A stretch of 64,000 nucleotides of DNA, from NCBI RefSeq assembly GCF_025813715.1, contig NZ_CP107532.1:682001-746000 (forward strand), given 5' to 3'. The notes below the pieces were generated by a model. The model was not told the DNA's origin, did not search any database, and saw only the letters and a list, made by a program, of their open reading frames with translations. Below, piece by piece: positions 32,657-43,448 of this stretch. Position 1 is the first letter of the stretch; each line of letters opens with the position of its first letter. The stretch is from Methylobacterium sp. FF17 (GTDB lineage Bacteria; Pseudomonadota; Alphaproteobacteria; Rhizobiales; Beijerinckiaceae). The position numbers and the translations under genes were made by a program.

Positions 32657-33688
32657 ATGTCGGCAGCGTCCACCATGGTTTCCGCTCCCGGTGCTACCGC
32701 GCCGCTCCCCCTTCCCGACCTCGCGCGAGCCCGGACCTGGATCGTCACCGACGGCAAGGCCGGGGACGAGACCCAGTGCATCGGGCTCGCCGAAACCCTC
32801 GGCCTGCCCTTCGAGGTCCGGCGCATCACGCCCCGCCCGCCCTTCGGATGGATGGCGCCCTGGGGCCCGATCGACCCCCGTGACCAGCCCGGCGGCCGGA
32901 AGGGCGTTCTTGCCGGCCCGCTGCCGGACCTGCTGATCGCCTCGGGGCGACGCGCGGTGCCGTATCTGCGCGCCATCCGGCAGGCCTCGGGGGGACGCAC
33001 CTTCACGGCCTTCCTCAAGGATCCGCGCACCGGTCCGGAGACCGCCAACTTCGTCTGGGTTCCGGATTACGACGACCTGCGTGGCCCCAACGTCTTCACC
33101 ACCCTGACGCCGCCGCATCAGGTCACGGCGGCCCGCCTGGCGGAAGCCCGAGCGGCGCCCGATCTCCGCTTCGCCAACCTGCCCTGGCCGCGCATCGCCG
33201 TGCTGATCGGTGGCGACAGCCGGCACCTCAGCTACCGCTCCGTCGACATGCGGCGCCTGTTGCGCGACCTGACCAAGCTCGCCGAGGGCGGCTGCGCCCT
33301 GATGGTCACGGTGTCCCGGCGCACGCCGCAGAACCTGCGGAACGCCCTGCGCGACCTCGTCGCCGCGAAGGGCGGGTTCTTCTGGGACGGGACGGGCACC
33401 AACCCCTACGTTCCGATGCTCGCCTGCGCGCAGCAGATCGTCGTCACCTCCGATTCGGCGAACATGGTCGGGGAGGCGGTGAGCACCGGGGCTCCGGTCC
33501 TGCTGTTCGACCTGCCGAAGACCTATATCCGTCACAGGCGGCTCTTTGCCGGACTGGCGATGATGGGCGCTCTGAAGCCCTTCATCGGCCGCCTGGAGAA
33601 CCTCGAGTACCAGCCCCTCGATGCCACACCCGTCATCGCCGAGGCGATGGCCAAGGCCTATGCCGATCATCGCGCGCGCACGGCCTGA
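32657..33688 (+). CDS. ELM1/GtrOC1-type protein
   Basis: The 343-residue protein resembles the ELM1 family (mitochondrial fission ELM1 of plants and bacterial homologues). It has a glycosyltransferase-like two-domain outline: [19 protein letters not shown] at the N-terminus, [16 protein letters not shown], and [21 protein letters not shown] toward the C-terminus, similar to the nucleotide-sugar region of GT-B enzymes. The bacterial function is not established; surface polysaccharide work is one guess. Start could also be the ATG at 32675. trxB follows 14 bp later. Confidence 0.8.
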   Translation: MSAASTMVSAPGATAPLPLPDLARARTWIVTDGKAGDETQCIGLAETLGLPFEVRRITPRPPFGWMAPWGPIDPRDQPGGRKGVLAGPLPDLLIASGRRAVPYLRAIRQASGGRTFTAFLKDPRTGPETANFVWVPDYDDLRGPNVFTTLTPPHQVTAARLAEARAAPDLRFANLPWPRIAVLIGGDSRHLSYRSVDMRRLLRDLTKLAEGGCALMVTVSRRTPQNLRNALRDLVAAKGGFFWDGTGTNPYVPMLACAQQIVVTSDSANMVGEAVSTGAPVLLFDLPKTYIRHRRLFAGLAMMGALKPFIGRLENLEYQPLDATPVIAEAMAKAYADHRARTA

Positions 33689-33702
33689 AGGAGACGAGAC
33701 CG

Positions 33703-34677
33703 ATGGCCCACACGCATTCCAAGCTCATCATCATCGGGTCCGGCCCGGCCGGCTACACCGCCGCGATCTATGCGGCCCGTGCCATGGTGGAGCCGCTGAT
33801 GATCTCCGGCTTCCAGCCGGGGGGACAGCTGATGATCACCACGGATGTCGAGAATTATCCGGGCTTCGCCGAGGCCATCCAAGGCCCCTGGCTGATGGAG
33901 CAGATGCGCGCCCAGGCCGAGCATGTCGGCACCAAGATCGTGTCGGAATACATCACCAACGTGGATCTCCAGGTGCGCCCGTTCCGGCTCGAGGCGGATT
34001 CCGGCGAGACCTACACGGCCGATGCCCTCATCATCGCCACCGGCGCCCAGGCGAAGTGGCTCGGCCTTCCCTCCGAGGCGCGGTTCCAGGGCTTCGGCGT
34101 CTCGGCCTGCGCCACCTGCGACGGCTTCTTCTTCCGGGGTAAGGAGGTCGTGGTGGTGGGCGGTGGCAACACCGCCGTCGAGGAGGCACTCTATCTCGCT
34201 AACCTCGCCGCGAAGGTCATCGTCGTCCACCGCCGGGGTGAGTTCCGGGCGGAGCGCATCCTGCAGGAGCGCCTGTTCAAGCATCCGAACGTCGAGGTGG
34301 TCTGGCACCACGCGGTGGAGGAGATCTGCGGCAGCGACAAGCCGCCCTCGGTCACGCATGTGCGCCTGAAGGACACCCGCACCGGCGAAATCACCGAGCG
34401 CCGGACCGACGGCGTCTTCATCGCAATCGGCCACCAGCCCGCCACCGCAATGTTCGAGGGCCAGCTCGCCATGCGGGACGGCGGCTACATCGACACCGCG
34501 CCGGGAACCACCCACACGGCGATCCCCGGGGTCTACGCGGCGGGCGACGTCACCGACGACGTCTACCGTCAGGCCATCACCGCGGCCGGCATGGGCTGCA
34601 TGGCCGCCCTCGACGCCGAGAAGTACCTCGCCGCCCTCGAAATTGGCGAAACACCGCAGCAAGCGGCCGCAGAATAG
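33703..34677 (+). CDS. trxB: Thioredoxin reductase
   Basis: TrxB passes electrons from NADPH through FAD to thioredoxin. The 324 residues have the FAD motif [15 protein letters not shown], the redox-active CATC in [10 protein letters not shown], the NADPH motif [14 protein letters not shown] and the C-terminal AAGDVTDD. A strong GGAGACGAG lies before ATG 33703. It is the last gene of the run from greA, with a hairpin 77 nt after the stop. Confidence 0.97.
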   Translation: MAHTHSKLIIIGSGPAGYTAAIYAARAMVEPLMISGFQPGGQLMITTDVENYPGFAEAIQGPWLMEQMRAQAEHVGTKIVSEYITNVDLQVRPFRLEADSGETYTADALIIATGAQAKWLGLPSEARFQGFGVSACATCDGFFFRGKEVVVVGGGNTAVEEALYLANLAAKVIVVHRRGEFRAERILQERLFKHPNVEVVWHHAVEEICGSDKPPSVTHVRLKDTRTGEITERRTDGVFIAIGHQPATAMFEGQLAMRDGGYIDTAPGTTHTAIPGVYAAGDVTDDVYRQAITAAGMGCMAALDAEKYLAALEIGETPQQAAAE

Positions 34678-34753
34678 GCAGATTCCGGCGGACGACGCCG
34701 CGCCCCGGCTTGCGCGCGCCGTCAAGACAATCGCAAGGTCATCCGACTAACCT

Positions 34754-34783
34754 AAGCGCTGACGGCATGCGCCGTCGGCGCTT
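34754..34783 (+). terminator. 13-bp hairpin after trxB
   Basis: AAGCGC-T-GACGGC (34754-34766) pairs with GCCGTC-G-GCGCTT (34771-34783); the middle T/G pair is a U-G wobble in RNA, so 13 bp are continuous with a 4-nt loop. It lacks a U-run. It also sits ahead of the LysR-type gene and could contribute to that promoter region. Confidence 0.55.
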
Positions 34784-34914
34784 CCCGCATGACTCCCGGA
34801 CGATGCCAGCTTCGACGCGCGGCTTCCGGCACGGGCGTCGGCCGGGCCTGGCAGGGTCGGCCGGACCGCGACACGGGCGGACGGGGGCGTGACGGGTACG
34901 GCGTCGGGTTGCGT

Positions 34915-35820
34915 ATGGGAGTGGACGCCTTGGACTGGGACAAGATCCGCATCTTCCTGAACGTCGCGGAAGCCGGCAGCTTCACGCGGGCGGGCGACGA
35001 TATCGGCCTGAGCCAGTCGGCCGTGAGCCGGCAGATCAGCGCCCTGGAGCGCGAGTTGAAGGCGCCGCTGTTCCACCGCCATGCCCGGGGCCTGATCCTG
35101 ACCGAACAGGGCGATCTGCTGTTCCGCGCGGCCCGCGACATGAAGCTGCGCCTCGAGAACACCAAGGCACGCCTCGTCGAGACCAGCGAGCGCCCCACCG
35201 GCGACCTCAAGGTGACGACGACGGTCGGGCTCGGCACGGCCTGGCTCGCCCAGCGGGTGGCCGAATTCCTCGACCTCTATCCGGATGTCCGGGTCGAACT
35301 CATCCTCACCAACGAGGAGCTCGACCTCGCCATGCGCGAGGCGGACGTGGCGATCCGCATGCGCCGTCCGGCGCAGCCGGACCTGATCCAGCGGCGCCTG
35401 TTCACGGTGCACTACCACGCCTTCGCGTCGCAGGATTACGTGAAGCGCTTCGGCGAGCCGAAGACCATCGCCGATCTCGACAACCACCGCCTCGTCTCGT
35501 TCGGAGGCAACGAGCCCTCTTACCTGCTCGCCACCCACTGGCTGTCCACGGTCGGACGCGAGGGCCAGGAGCGCCGCTCCATCCACTTCACCGTCAACAA
35601 CATCACCGCCCTGCAGCAGGCGATCGACACGGGCGCCGGGATCGGAATCCTGCCCGACTATGCGGCGGAGGGTCAGGCGGGGCTGGTGCAGGTGATGCGC
35701 GAGACCGAGATGCCCCACATGGAGAGCTATCTCGTCTACGCCGAGGAGATGCGGACCGTGGCCCGCGTCCAGGCGTTCCGCGACTTCCTCGTCGCGAAAG
35801 CCCAGCGCTGGACCTACTGA
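34915..35820 (+). CDS. LysR-family transcriptional regulator
   Basis: The 301-residue regulator has an N-terminal winged helix-turn-helix (FLNVAEAGSFTRAGDDIGLS then QSAVSRQISALE) and a C-terminal co-inducer domain. The inducer is unknown. The gene runs toward msrP with only 13 bp between the stop codons, so it does not share msrP's promoter. ATG 34915 precedes the conserved LDWDKIRIF. Upstream in-frame sequence is low complexity and was left out. Confidence 0.9.
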   Translation: MGVDALDWDKIRIFLNVAEAGSFTRAGDDIGLSQSAVSRQISALERELKAPLFHRHARGLILTEQGDLLFRAARDMKLRLENTKARLVETSERPTGDLKVTTTVGLGTAWLAQRVAEFLDLYPDVRVELILTNEELDLAMREADVAIRMRRPAQPDLIQRRLFTVHYHAFASQDYVKRFGEPKTIADLDNHRLVSFGGNEPSYLLATHWLSTVGREGQERRSIHFTVNNITALQQAIDTGAGIGILPDYAAEGQAGLVQVMRETEMPHMESYLVYAEEMRTVARVQAFRDFLVAKAQRWTY

Positions 35821-35833
35821 GCAGCGGCCGCGT

Positions 35834-36790
35834 TCAGACGAACAGCCGCTCCTTCTCAAGGCCCTTGTAGAGGCCGGCGACCTGCTCGCCGTAGCCGTTG
35901 TAGATCAGCGTCGGCACGCGCTGGTCGGTGCCGAGCACCCGCTCGCTCGCTTGGCTCCAACGGGGATGGGGGACCGCTGGGTTCACGTTCGCCCAGAAGC
36001 CGTACTCGGCCGCCTGCAGGCCCTCCCAGAAGGTCTTGGGCCGCTCGGCGACGAACGAGATTTTGGTGATCGATTTCACCGACTTGAAGCCGTATTTCCA
36101 CGGCACGACGAGACGGATCGGTGCGCCGAACTGGTTCGCCAACGGCTTGCCGTAGACGCCGGTGGCGATGAAGGCGAGGTCGTTGCCGGCCTCCTCCAGG
36201 GTCAGCCCCTCGGTGTAGGGCCACGGGTAGAGGAACGACTTCTGCCCCGGCGCCATCGAGCGGTCGAGGAAGGTCTGCATCTGGATGTACTTCGCGCCCG
36301 AGGTCGGCTTGGCCAAAGCCACCAGCTTCGCGAGCGGGAAGCCGGTCCAGGGCACCGACATCGACCATGCCTCGACGCAGCGGTGGCGGTACAGGCGCTC
36401 CTCCAGCGGCATCTTGCGGATGAGGTCGTCGATCCCGAGGCTCATCGGCTTCTCGACGAGGCCGTCGATGGCCACCGTCCACGGACGGGTCTTCAGGGCG
36501 TTCGCCGCCGGCAGCACCGATTTCGAAGTGCCGTATTCATAGAAGTTGTTGTAGTCCGCGCTGTACTTCTCCGGCGTCAGGGCACGGTCGAGGGTGTAGG
36601 CCTCGTTGCGCCGGGCCGGGTAGAGATCGGCGGTGGGGTCGGCCGCCGCCTGCGCCGGTCCGCCACCGAGTAGCGAGGCCGCCGCGAGGCCCGCCGTTCC
36701 CCCGAGCAGCGCCCGCCGGTCGAGGAAGACGCGCTCCGGCGTCGCGAGATGTTCGGGCATCTCCCAGTCCCGCTTGCGCCTGATCAGCAT
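35834..36790 (-). CDS. msrP: Periplasmic methionine sulfoxide reductase MsrP (YedY), Tat exported
   Basis: MsrP is a molybdenum-cofactor enzyme that repairs oxidised methionine in periplasmic proteins. The 318 residues start with a twin-arginine signal (LDRRALLGGTAGLAAASLLGG). The Mo-binding cysteine is in RHRCVEAWSM, followed by VPWTGFPL and the conserved NQFGAPIRLVVPWKYGFK. ATG 36790 has AGGAGGG upstream. The haem membrane partner MsrQ, often next to msrP, is not in this window. Confidence 0.95.
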   Translation of the reverse strand: MLIRRKRDWEMPEHLATPERVFLDRRALLGGTAGLAAASLLGGGPAQAAADPTADLYPARRNEAYTLDRALTPEKYSADYNNFYEYGTSKSVLPAANALKTRPWTVAIDGLVEKPMSLGIDDLIRKMPLEERLYRHRCVEAWSMSVPWTGFPLAKLVALAKPTSGAKYIQMQTFLDRSMAPGQKSFLYPWPYTEGLTLEEAGNDLAFIATGVYGKPLANQFGAPIRLVVPWKYGFKSVKSITKISFVAERPKTFWEGLQAAEYGFWANVNPAVPHPRWSQASERVLGTDQRVPTLIYNGYGEQVAGLYKGLEKERLFV

Positions 36791-36921
36791 GGTCGTCCCT
36801 CCTGCGGCACGCCCCAGGCGCGCCCCTGTTCATTCAGACATCGGTTCCCGGCGGCGCCAGCGCAAGGCGGGGGCGCTCACCATTCGGCGAGGGACGCCGA
36901 GCAGAGCCGAGGCGCGGCTTG

Positions 36922-38616
36922 TCAGGGCCCCGGCGGATCGTCGCGGAGCGCCCGCCGCAGCACCTTGCCGACATTGGTCTTCGGCAGGGCGTCGTGAAAC
37001 ACGACGCGGCGCGGGACCTTGTAGCCGGTGAGTTGCGAGCGCGCGTAGGTCCGCAGGTCGTCGGGGGTGGTCACGCCGTCCTTGCGGACCACGTGGGCGA
37101 CGACCATCTCGCCCGTCTCCTCGCTGACCGCCCCCACCACGGCGCATTCGAGCACCCCGGGATGGCCGGCGAGGACGTCCTCGATCTCGTTGGGATAGAC
37201 GTTGAAGCCCGAGACCAGGATCATGTCCTTCATCCGGTCGACGATGCGCACCTGTCCGTTCGCCTGGAGCACTGCCACGTCTCCGGTGCGGAAGTAGCCG
37301 TCCGGCGTGGTCGCGTGGGCGGTCTCGTCCGGACGCTTCCAGTACCCGGCCATCACCTGGGGGCCGCGCACGCAGAGTTCGCCCGGCTGCCCCTCCTCCA
37401 TCGTGCGGCCGTCGAGACCGCGGATCACGACATCCGTCGAGGGCAGCGGGAACCCGATCGTTCCCGTCCAGGCCGGAATCCCGGGCGGGTTCGCGCAGAC
37501 CACCGGCGAGGTCTCAGAGAGGCCGTAGCCTTCGAGGATGGGGCACCCGGTGATCGCCTTCCATTTCTCGGCGACACTCGCCTGCACAGCCATGCCGCCC
37601 GCGATGACGAAATCGAGCCTGGAGAAATCGACCTGCGTGATGCCCGGATGGTTGACCAGCAGGTTGAAGAGCGTGTTCACGCCGGAGAAATGGGTGAACC
37701 GGGTGCCCTTGAGCGTCTTGATGAATCCTGCGGCATCGCGCGGATTCGCGATCAATAGGCAGCAGCCCCCGACCTTCATGAAGAAGAAGAAGCAGCAGGT
37801 CAGCGCGAAGATGTGGTAGAGGGGCAGCGCGGTGACCATCACCCGCGCCTGCCCGTCCTCCGCCGAGAGGCCGAACCAGACTTGGCTCTGCGTGACATTG
37901 GCCATGATGTTGCGGTGGGTCAGCATCGCCGCCTTGGCGATGCCGGTGGTGCCGCCGGTATATTGCAGGAAGGCGAGATCGTCCGGCCCGACCGGGACGC
38001 GGACCTTGGGGCGATTGCTGCCGGCGCGGACCACCGCGTCGAAGCGCAGCGCCAGCCCCTTCGGGAAGCGGTAGGGCGGCACCGCCCTCTTGAGGTGGCG
38101 CGAGGCCAGGGTGATCAGCCGCCCCTTCAGGCCGAGTCCGTCGCCCGGCCCGACGAGCACCACCCGCTCCAGGGCGAGGTCGGGCAGGGCCGCCGTGACC
38201 GTATGGGCGAAGTTCTCCAGGACGAAGAGGATGCGCGCACCGGAATCGTTGAGTTGGGCGGTCAACTCGCGGGGCGTGTAGAGCGGGTTGACGTTGACGA
38301 CGGTGCAACCCGCGAGCAGCACGCCGAAGATCGCGGCCGGGTAGGCGACGACGTTCGGCAGCATGATGGCGACCCGGTCGCCCTTGGCCAGGCCCTGCGC
38401 GGCGAGCCAGGCCGCCACCGCCTCGGCGGTCGCACCGAGGGCCGCGTAGGAGACTTCGGCGCCGAAGCTCCTGAGGGCCGGACGCGCGGCCGTGCGCGCC
38501 ATGCAGTCCTCGAACAGGTCGACCAGCGTTCCGAGACCCGGGACATCGATCTCCGCCGGAATGCCCGGCGGATACGCGGACAGCCAGGGGCGCGCGGCGC
38601 TCCGGGTTTCGGCCAT
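36922..38616 (-). CDS. fadD: Long-chain acyl-CoA synthetase (AMP-binding)
   Basis: The enzyme should activate fatty acids to acyl-CoA through acyl-AMP. The 564 residues are of FadD length. The ATP loop is YTGGTTGIAKAAMLTH (about 216), followed by EGYGLSETSPVV and the hinge/C-terminal GWFRTGD-like segment (YFRTGDVAVL), ending with the catalytic-lysine region PKTNVGKVLRR. The start is ATG 38616 with the strong ribosome site CAGGGAGG; longer frames upstream are not needed. Substrate chain length cannot be told from sequence. Confidence 0.92.
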   Translation of the reverse strand: MAETRSAARPWLSAYPPGIPAEIDVPGLGTLVDLFEDCMARTAARPALRSFGAEVSYAALGATAEAVAAWLAAQGLAKGDRVAIMLPNVVAYPAAIFGVLLAGCTVVNVNPLYTPRELTAQLNDSGARILFVLENFAHTVTAALPDLALERVVLVGPGDGLGLKGRLITLASRHLKRAVPPYRFPKGLALRFDAVVRAGSNRPKVRVPVGPDDLAFLQYTGGTTGIAKAAMLTHRNIMANVTQSQVWFGLSAEDGQARVMVTALPLYHIFALTCCFFFFMKVGGCCLLIANPRDAAGFIKTLKGTRFTHFSGVNTLFNLLVNHPGITQVDFSRLDFVIAGGMAVQASVAEKWKAITGCPILEGYGLSETSPVVCANPPGIPAWTGTIGFPLPSTDVVIRGLDGRTMEEGQPGELCVRGPQVMAGYWKRPDETAHATTPDGYFRTGDVAVLQANGQVRIVDRMKDMILVSGFNVYPNEIEDVLAGHPGVLECAVVGAVSEETGEMVVAHVVRKDGVTTPDDLRTYARSQLTGYKVPRRVVFHDALPKTNVGKVLRRALRDDPPGP

Positions 38617-38701
38617 GTCGATCCTCCCTGTGATGCGACCCGCAGGCTTTCCGCCGTTTTGGTTCACATCTAAACCATCCTCCGCCATCTCGGCGGCGGG
38701 A

Positions 38702-39397
38702 TCAAGCGGTGGCGCGGACGGACTTGGAACGCCGGTGCCATGGCACCACCCCGTTGCAGCAGAGGTGGGGCAGGAAGGCGATGCAAGCCAGTGCTGCGGC
38801 TGACAGGGCCTCGGCGAGCGTCATCGGCCGCCGGGGCCAGATCCCGAAGCCGGCCTCATGGGCGAGGCCGAGAACCGCCAGGGCGAACCAGAGCGCCAAG
38901 TACCGCATCATTGCCGCGCCGAGCCACCGGAACCAGCGGCGAGCCCCGCCCGCGCGATTGCCGATCATCAGCGCGCCGAGGCCGAGGGCGGTGGCGAAGA
39001 CCAGGGCGGCGAGCGCCGAACCGAGGGCGTAGCCCGCCGCCATGGGCTGCTGCGTCAGGAACGCCGTGCCGCCGCTGGCGAAGGCGAGGCGCAGGGTCAT
39101 GCCCCCGAAGGTCGGATACAGGCAGATCCCCAGGAACAGCGCCGCGGCCAGCACGCCGCCGACGAAGCGACGCGGCATGCCGGCCGGGCCGGGCCGGACC
39201 GTCCGCATGGCGAGGTGCGCGAGACCGTAGACGATCGCCAGCGCGAAGAGCGGGTAGCGATCGAGGAAGAATCCGTAGAACCGGGCCTCCAGCACGGGCG
39301 GCAACGGGGTTCGCAGGTCGAACCCCGTCGCGAAAGCGGCGCCGATCGCCAGGAGTACCGCCACGAGCGGAACCAGGGCCGGCAGCGCGGCGCGCAC
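38702..39397 (-). CDS. Six-segment membrane protein of unknown function
   Basis: A 231-residue protein with about six hydrophobic segments and short loops, not one I recognise. It has no histidine pattern like MsrQ. The start is GTG 39397, 6 bp after the pepA stop, with AAGG inside the end of pepA, so it is translated in tandem with pepA. It ends in an Arg/Lys-rich tail. Function unknown. Confidence 0.75.
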   Translation of the reverse strand: MRAALPALVPLVAVLLAIGAAFATGFDLRTPLPPVLEARFYGFFLDRYPLFALAIVYGLAHLAMRTVRPGPAGMPRRFVGGVLAAALFLGICLYPTFGGMTLRLAFASGGTAFLTQQPMAAGYALGSALAALVFATALGLGALMIGNRAGGARRWFRWLGAAMMRYLALWFALAVLGLAHEAGFGIWPRRPMTLAEALSAAALACIAFLPHLCCNGVVPWHRRSKSVRATA

Positions 39398-39403
39398 GCG
39401 GGA

Positions 39404-40900
39404 TCAGCCTTCGTAGTTGTCGCGTACCAGACGGTCGAGGAGGCGCACGCCCCAACCCGCGCCCCAGCTGCGGTTGATCTCGCTCGCCGAGGAGGACATC
39501 GCCACGCCGGCGATGTCGAGATGCGCCCAGGGCACGTCGTTGACGTAGCGCTTCAGGAACGAGGCCGCCGTGGCGGCTCCGCCGTGACGGCCGCCGGAAT
39601 TCTTCATGTCGGCGAACTTCGAGTCGATCGCCTTGTCGTAGGCGGGGATCAGCGGCATCCGCCAGACGGCCTCGCCCGTCGCCTCGCCGGCGGCGGTGAT
39701 CTTGGCCGAGAGGGCATCGTCGTTCGAGAACAACCCGGCGATGTCCTGGCCGAGCGCCACGATGATCGCCCCCGTGAGGGTGGCGAGATCGATCATGAAT
39801 TTCGGCTTGTAGGCGCTCTGGATGTGCCAGATCACGTCGGCGAGGACGAGGCGTCCTTCCGCGTCGGTGTTGATGATCTCGATGGTCTGGCCGGACATCG
39901 AGGTGACGATGTCGCTGGGGCGCATGGCGTCGCCATCGGGCATGTTCTCGACGATGCCGATGGCACCGACGACGTTGACCTTCGCCTTGCGGCTGGCGAG
40001 CGCATGCATCGTGCCGACGACGCAGGCGGCTCCGCCCATGTCGCCCTTCATGTCCTCCATGCCGCCGGCGGACTTGATGGAGACGCCGCCGGAATCGAAG
40101 CACACGCCCTTGCCGATGAAGGCGATGGGCGCCTCGGACGGGTCGGCGCCGCCGTTCCAGCGCATCACCACGACGCGGGCTTCCTTGGTGGAGCCCTGCG
40201 CCACGGCCAGGAGGGCGCGCATGCCGAGCGCCTCGAGCTTGCCGGGACCGAGCACCTCGACCTCGACGCCGAGCTGGGTCAGCGCCTCGGCGCGCCGGGC
40301 GAACTCCTCCGGGTGCAGGACGTTCGGCGGCTCGTTGACGAGTTCGCGGGCGAGGATAACGCCGTCGGCGACGGCGTCCGACGCCTTCGCGGCCGTCTCG
40401 GCGGCGGCGGCATCCGCCACCATCAGGGTCAGCGAGGTGCCCTTCGCATCCTCGCCCTCGGGCTTCTTCTTGGTCTTGTAGCGGTCGAAGCTGTAGTGGC
40501 GCAGGCGGGCGCCGAGCGCGAAGTCGGCGGCGTTCTCCGGTGTCACGTCGAGGCCGGCCAGCGTCAGGGCGGCGTGGGCCTCGCGGCCCGACACCTTGCT
40601 GGCGGTGAACCCGCCGAGCGCCGGCCAGTCGATCTTGGCGCGGTCCTTCTCCGAGCCGACACCGATGACGAGGAGGCGGTCGGCGTCGAGGCCGGCGGGG
40701 GCCGGCAGGGCCAGCGCGGACAGGGACTTGCCCTTGAAGCGCTCGCTGGCGGCGGCCCGCGCCACGAGGTCGGCGACCCCGCCGCCGATGGCCCGGGCCA
40801 CGGTCGGCGCCAGCGCGAGGTCGTCGCCCACGAACAGGACGACGTCGCCCCGGCCCACCGGGCCGAGGGGCCCGAACGCGATGGTGATTCCGTCCGCCAT
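39404..40900 (-). CDS. pepA: Leucyl aminopeptidase (PepA, M17)
   Basis: A cytosolic dinuclear metal aminopeptidase of family M17. The 498-residue length is typical. The active-site signature NTDAEGRL lies near residue 340, with metal-binding stretches [14 protein letters not shown] and GDMGGAA before it. The N-terminal macro-like domain is also present. ATG 40900 was selected at the start of the conserved part; GGAAAG is just upstream. It is divergent from lptF across about 285 bp. Confidence 0.96.
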   Translation of the reverse strand: MADGITIAFGPLGPVGRGDVVLFVGDDLALAPTVARAIGGGVADLVARAAASERFKGKSLSALALPAPAGLDADRLLVIGVGSEKDRAKIDWPALGGFTASKVSGREAHAALTLAGLDVTPENAADFALGARLRHYSFDRYKTKKKPEGEDAKGTSLTLMVADAAAAETAAKASDAVADGVILARELVNEPPNVLHPEEFARRAEALTQLGVEVEVLGPGKLEALGMRALLAVAQGSTKEARVVVMRWNGGADPSEAPIAFIGKGVCFDSGGVSIKSAGGMEDMKGDMGGAACVVGTMHALASRKAKVNVVGAIGIVENMPDGDAMRPSDIVTSMSGQTIEIINTDAEGRLVLADVIWHIQSAYKPKFMIDLATLTGAIIVALGQDIAGLFSNDDALSAKITAAGEATGEAVWRMPLIPAYDKAIDSKFADMKNSGGRHGGAATAASFLKRYVNDVPWAHLDIAGVAMSSSASEINRSWGAGWGVRLLDRLVRDNYEG

Positions 40901-41185
40901 GACGCTGCTTTCCGAGAATGAAGGCTCGAACGGGGATCGCGTTCGATCAGGTGCGTGCAAGAGGTGCGGAGCGGCACGGGGTGAGACGCGGCGCTCCGAG
41001 GGCTTCTGTGTACTCGTTGAGGCAGAGAACGCAACGCGATCACGGTGCCGCGAAACCGCCTGATTTGGCGCGCCCCGATCGTAGTCGACGGCCGGGGGGC
41101 GGGACAGATAGAAACCTCGGCGGAGTCGAGACTCCGCCGGGGCGATGCGGGGGGCAATCCGCGGGACGCCGATCCACGAGAACCC

Positions 41186-42346
41186 ATGACGCAGATCGAG
41201 CGCTACATCTTCAGAATCGCGCTCGGTGCGTTCCTGGCCTGCCTGATCGGCCTGACCGGCACGATCTGGGTGACGCAGGCCCTGCGCGAACTCGACCTGA
41301 TCACGGCCAAGGGCCAGACCCTGGTCATCTTCTTCCTGATCACCGGGCTGTCGCTCCCGACCCTGATCACCGTGATCGCCCCCGTGGCGCTGTTCATCGC
41401 AGTGGTCCACGCCCTGAACAAGCTGAACGGGGATTCCGAACTCATCGTGATGTCCGCCGCCGGCATGCGGCCGAGGCGGATCCTGCGCCCGTTCCTCAGC
41501 CTCGGCCTCGCGGTGAGCCTCGCCGTGGCCTTCCTCACCATCCAGGTGATGCCCTCCTCCTTCCAGGAGTTGCGCGACGTGCTCACCCGGGTGCGGGGCG
41601 ACTTCATCGCCAACGTCGTCAAGGAGGGCCAGTTCACCAGCCTCGACAGCGGCATCACCTTCCACTTCCGCGAGCGCGGCCCCGGCGGCGCGCTGCTCGG
41701 CCTGTTCATCCAGGACAAGCGCGAGCCGGGCAAATCGGTGGTCTACCTCGCCGAGCGGGGCCAGGCGATGGACTATGGCGGCCAGAGCTACCTCGCCCTG
41801 GAGAAGGGCAGCGTGCACCGGCAGCAGAAGGATTCCCGCGACGCCTCGATCATCACCTTCGAGCGCTACACCGTGGATCTCGCCGCCTTCACCCCGCCGG
41901 ATGCCGAACTGGTCTACAAGCCCCGCGAGCGCGCCACGACGCAGCTCCTGTTCCCGGATACGAGCGATACCTATTACCGGCAGCAGAAGGGCCGCTTCCG
42001 GGCGGAGCTGCACGACCGCCTGTCCTCCTGGCTCTATCCCCTCGCGCTGACCTTCATCGCCTTCGCGGCGCTCGGTGACCCGCGCACCACCCGGCAGGGC
42101 CGCGGCCTCGCGGTGGCCGGCGCCGTGATCGCCGTGGTGATCGTGCGGATCGGGGGCTTCGCGGCCTCCAGCGCCGCCGCGCGCAGCCCTGGCGCGGTGG
42201 TCGCGATCTATGCCGTGCCGCTCCTCGCGATCCTGGTCTCGGCGCTCATCATCTTCCACGGCCCGGTCCTGCGAGCCTGGTCCGCACAGGCCACGGCCGC
42301 GCTCACCGGGCGTCTCGGCCGGCGCCCGCGCCTCGGTACGTCGTGA
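41186..42346 (+). CDS. lptF: LPS export permease LptF
   Basis: LptF is one half of the LptB2FG ABC transporter that extracts LPS from the inner membrane. The 386-residue protein has N-terminal and C-terminal groups of about three membrane segments around a periplasmic beta-jellyroll domain, the usual layout. It begins [14 protein letters not shown]. lptG follows 13 bp downstream and lptD overlaps lptG, so the three form an operon. lptB and lptA/C are not in view. Confidence 0.95.
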   Translation: MTQIERYIFRIALGAFLACLIGLTGTIWVTQALRELDLITAKGQTLVIFFLITGLSLPTLITVIAPVALFIAVVHALNKLNGDSELIVMSAAGMRPRRILRPFLSLGLAVSLAVAFLTIQVMPSSFQELRDVLTRVRGDFIANVVKEGQFTSLDSGITFHFRERGPGGALLGLFIQDKREPGKSVVYLAERGQAMDYGGQSYLALEKGSVHRQQKDSRDASIITFERYTVDLAAFTPPDAELVYKPRERATTQLLFPDTSDTYYRQQKGRFRAELHDRLSSWLYPLALTFIAFAALGDPRTTRQGRGLAVAGAVIAVVIVRIGGFAASSAAARSPGAVVAIYAVPLLAILVSALIIFHGPVLRAWSAQATAALTGRLGRRPRLGTS

Positions 42347-42359
42347 GCCGGGGGCGCGC

Positions 42360-43448
42360 ATGCTGATCGGCGCGACGCTGGGCCGCTACTTCGCCATGCG
42401 CTTCGTGCGCACGGTCCTGGGCGTGTTCCTCACCGTCTTCACCCTCGTCTACACCCTCGATTTCGTCGAGTTGCTGCGCCGCGCGGGCGACGCGGAGGGT
42501 GCGTCCACAGGTTTGATGGCGCAGCTCTCGCTGTATCGCACACCCGCCGTGGCCGAGGGCGTACTACCCTTCGCGATCCTGTTCGGCTCGATGGCGGCCC
42601 TGCTTCAGCTCTCGCGCAAGCTCGAACTCGTGGTGGCGCGGGCGGCGGGCATCTCGGCCTGGCAATTCCTGCAGCCCGGCGCCTTCGTTGCGTTGGCGAT
42701 CGGGGCGCTCGCAGTCGGCGTCTACAATCCTGTCTCGGCCCTGATGAAGCAGCGCTCCACCGAGATCGAGGCGAAGATCTTCTCCCGCTCCACCAAGGCC
42801 AATTCCGGCAAGGACCTGTGGATCCGCCAGCGCAGCCTCGACGGGCAGGCCATCATCCGGGCGGATACGGCGATCGAGGGCACCACCTCGCTGGCGGGCG
42901 TCTCGGTCTTCACCTTCGACGACGCGGGCACCTTCGTCGCGCAGATCGAGGCCGGCCGGGCGACCCTGCACGACGGCTACTGGGAGCTGACCCAGGCCCG
43001 CGTGATGGCCCAGGGCCAGCCGGCCGAGAGTTTCGACACCTACCTGATCGCCTCGACACTGGTGCCCTCTCAGGTCCGCCAGCGCTTCACGCCGCCGGAA
43101 TCCGTGCCTTTCTGGCAACTCCCGGCGACCATCGCGCGCTTCGAGCGGGCCGGTCTCGATGCCACCCGCTACCGGCTGCAATACGACGTCCTGCTGGCGC
43201 GACCTCTCCTGTTCCTCGCCATGGTGCTGGTGGCGGCCAGCGTTTCCTTAAGGTTCTTCCGCTTTGGTGGCGTGGGCAAGCTGGTGCTGGGCGGCGTCGC
43301 GGCGGGGTTCGTGCTGTATGTCGCCCGACAGGTGCTGGAAGGCCTCGGTGCCTCGGGAATCGTGACGCCGGCTGTGGCGGCGTGGTTCCCGGCCGTGGTA
43401 GGGAGTCTCCTCGGTACGCTCACGCTTCTCTATCAGGAGGACGGCTGA
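42360..43448 (+). CDS. lptG: LPS export permease LptG
   Basis: LptG partners LptF in LPS extraction. The 362 residues show the same layout of three membrane helices, a periplasmic jellyroll and three helices at the end. Typical text includes [17 protein letters not shown] and SASLRFFR-like sequence ([12 protein letters not shown]). Its TGA shares a base with the ATG of lptD (TGATG), so translation is coupled. GGGGGCGCGC precedes ATG 42360. Confidence 0.95.
   Translation: MLIGATLGRYFAMRFVRTVLGVFLTVFTLVYTLDFVELLRRAGDAEGASTGLMAQLSLYRTPAVAEGVLPFAILFGSMAALLQLSRKLELVVARAAGISAWQFLQPGAFVALAIGALAVGVYNPVSALMKQRSTEIEAKIFSRSTKANSGKDLWIRQRSLDGQAIIRADTAIEGTTSLAGVSVFTFDDAGTFVAQIEAGRATLHDGYWELTQARVMAQGQPAESFDTYLIASTLVPSQVRQRFTPPESVPFWQLPATIARFERAGLDATRYRLQYDVLLARPLLFLAMVLVAASVSLRFFRFGGVGKLVLGGVAAGFVLYVARQVLEGLGASGIVTPAVAAWFPAVVGSLLGTLTLLYQEDG

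Noticed and set aside
38702..39397. Membrane protein considered as MsrQ partner of MsrP
   Set aside because: It lacks the haem-ligand histidine pattern and is coupled to pepA, with the acyl-CoA ligase gene between it and msrP.
40901..42361. Upstream extension of the pepA frame across lptF
   Set aside because: The extension is antisense to lptF and unconserved; the PepA start at 40900 gives family length.
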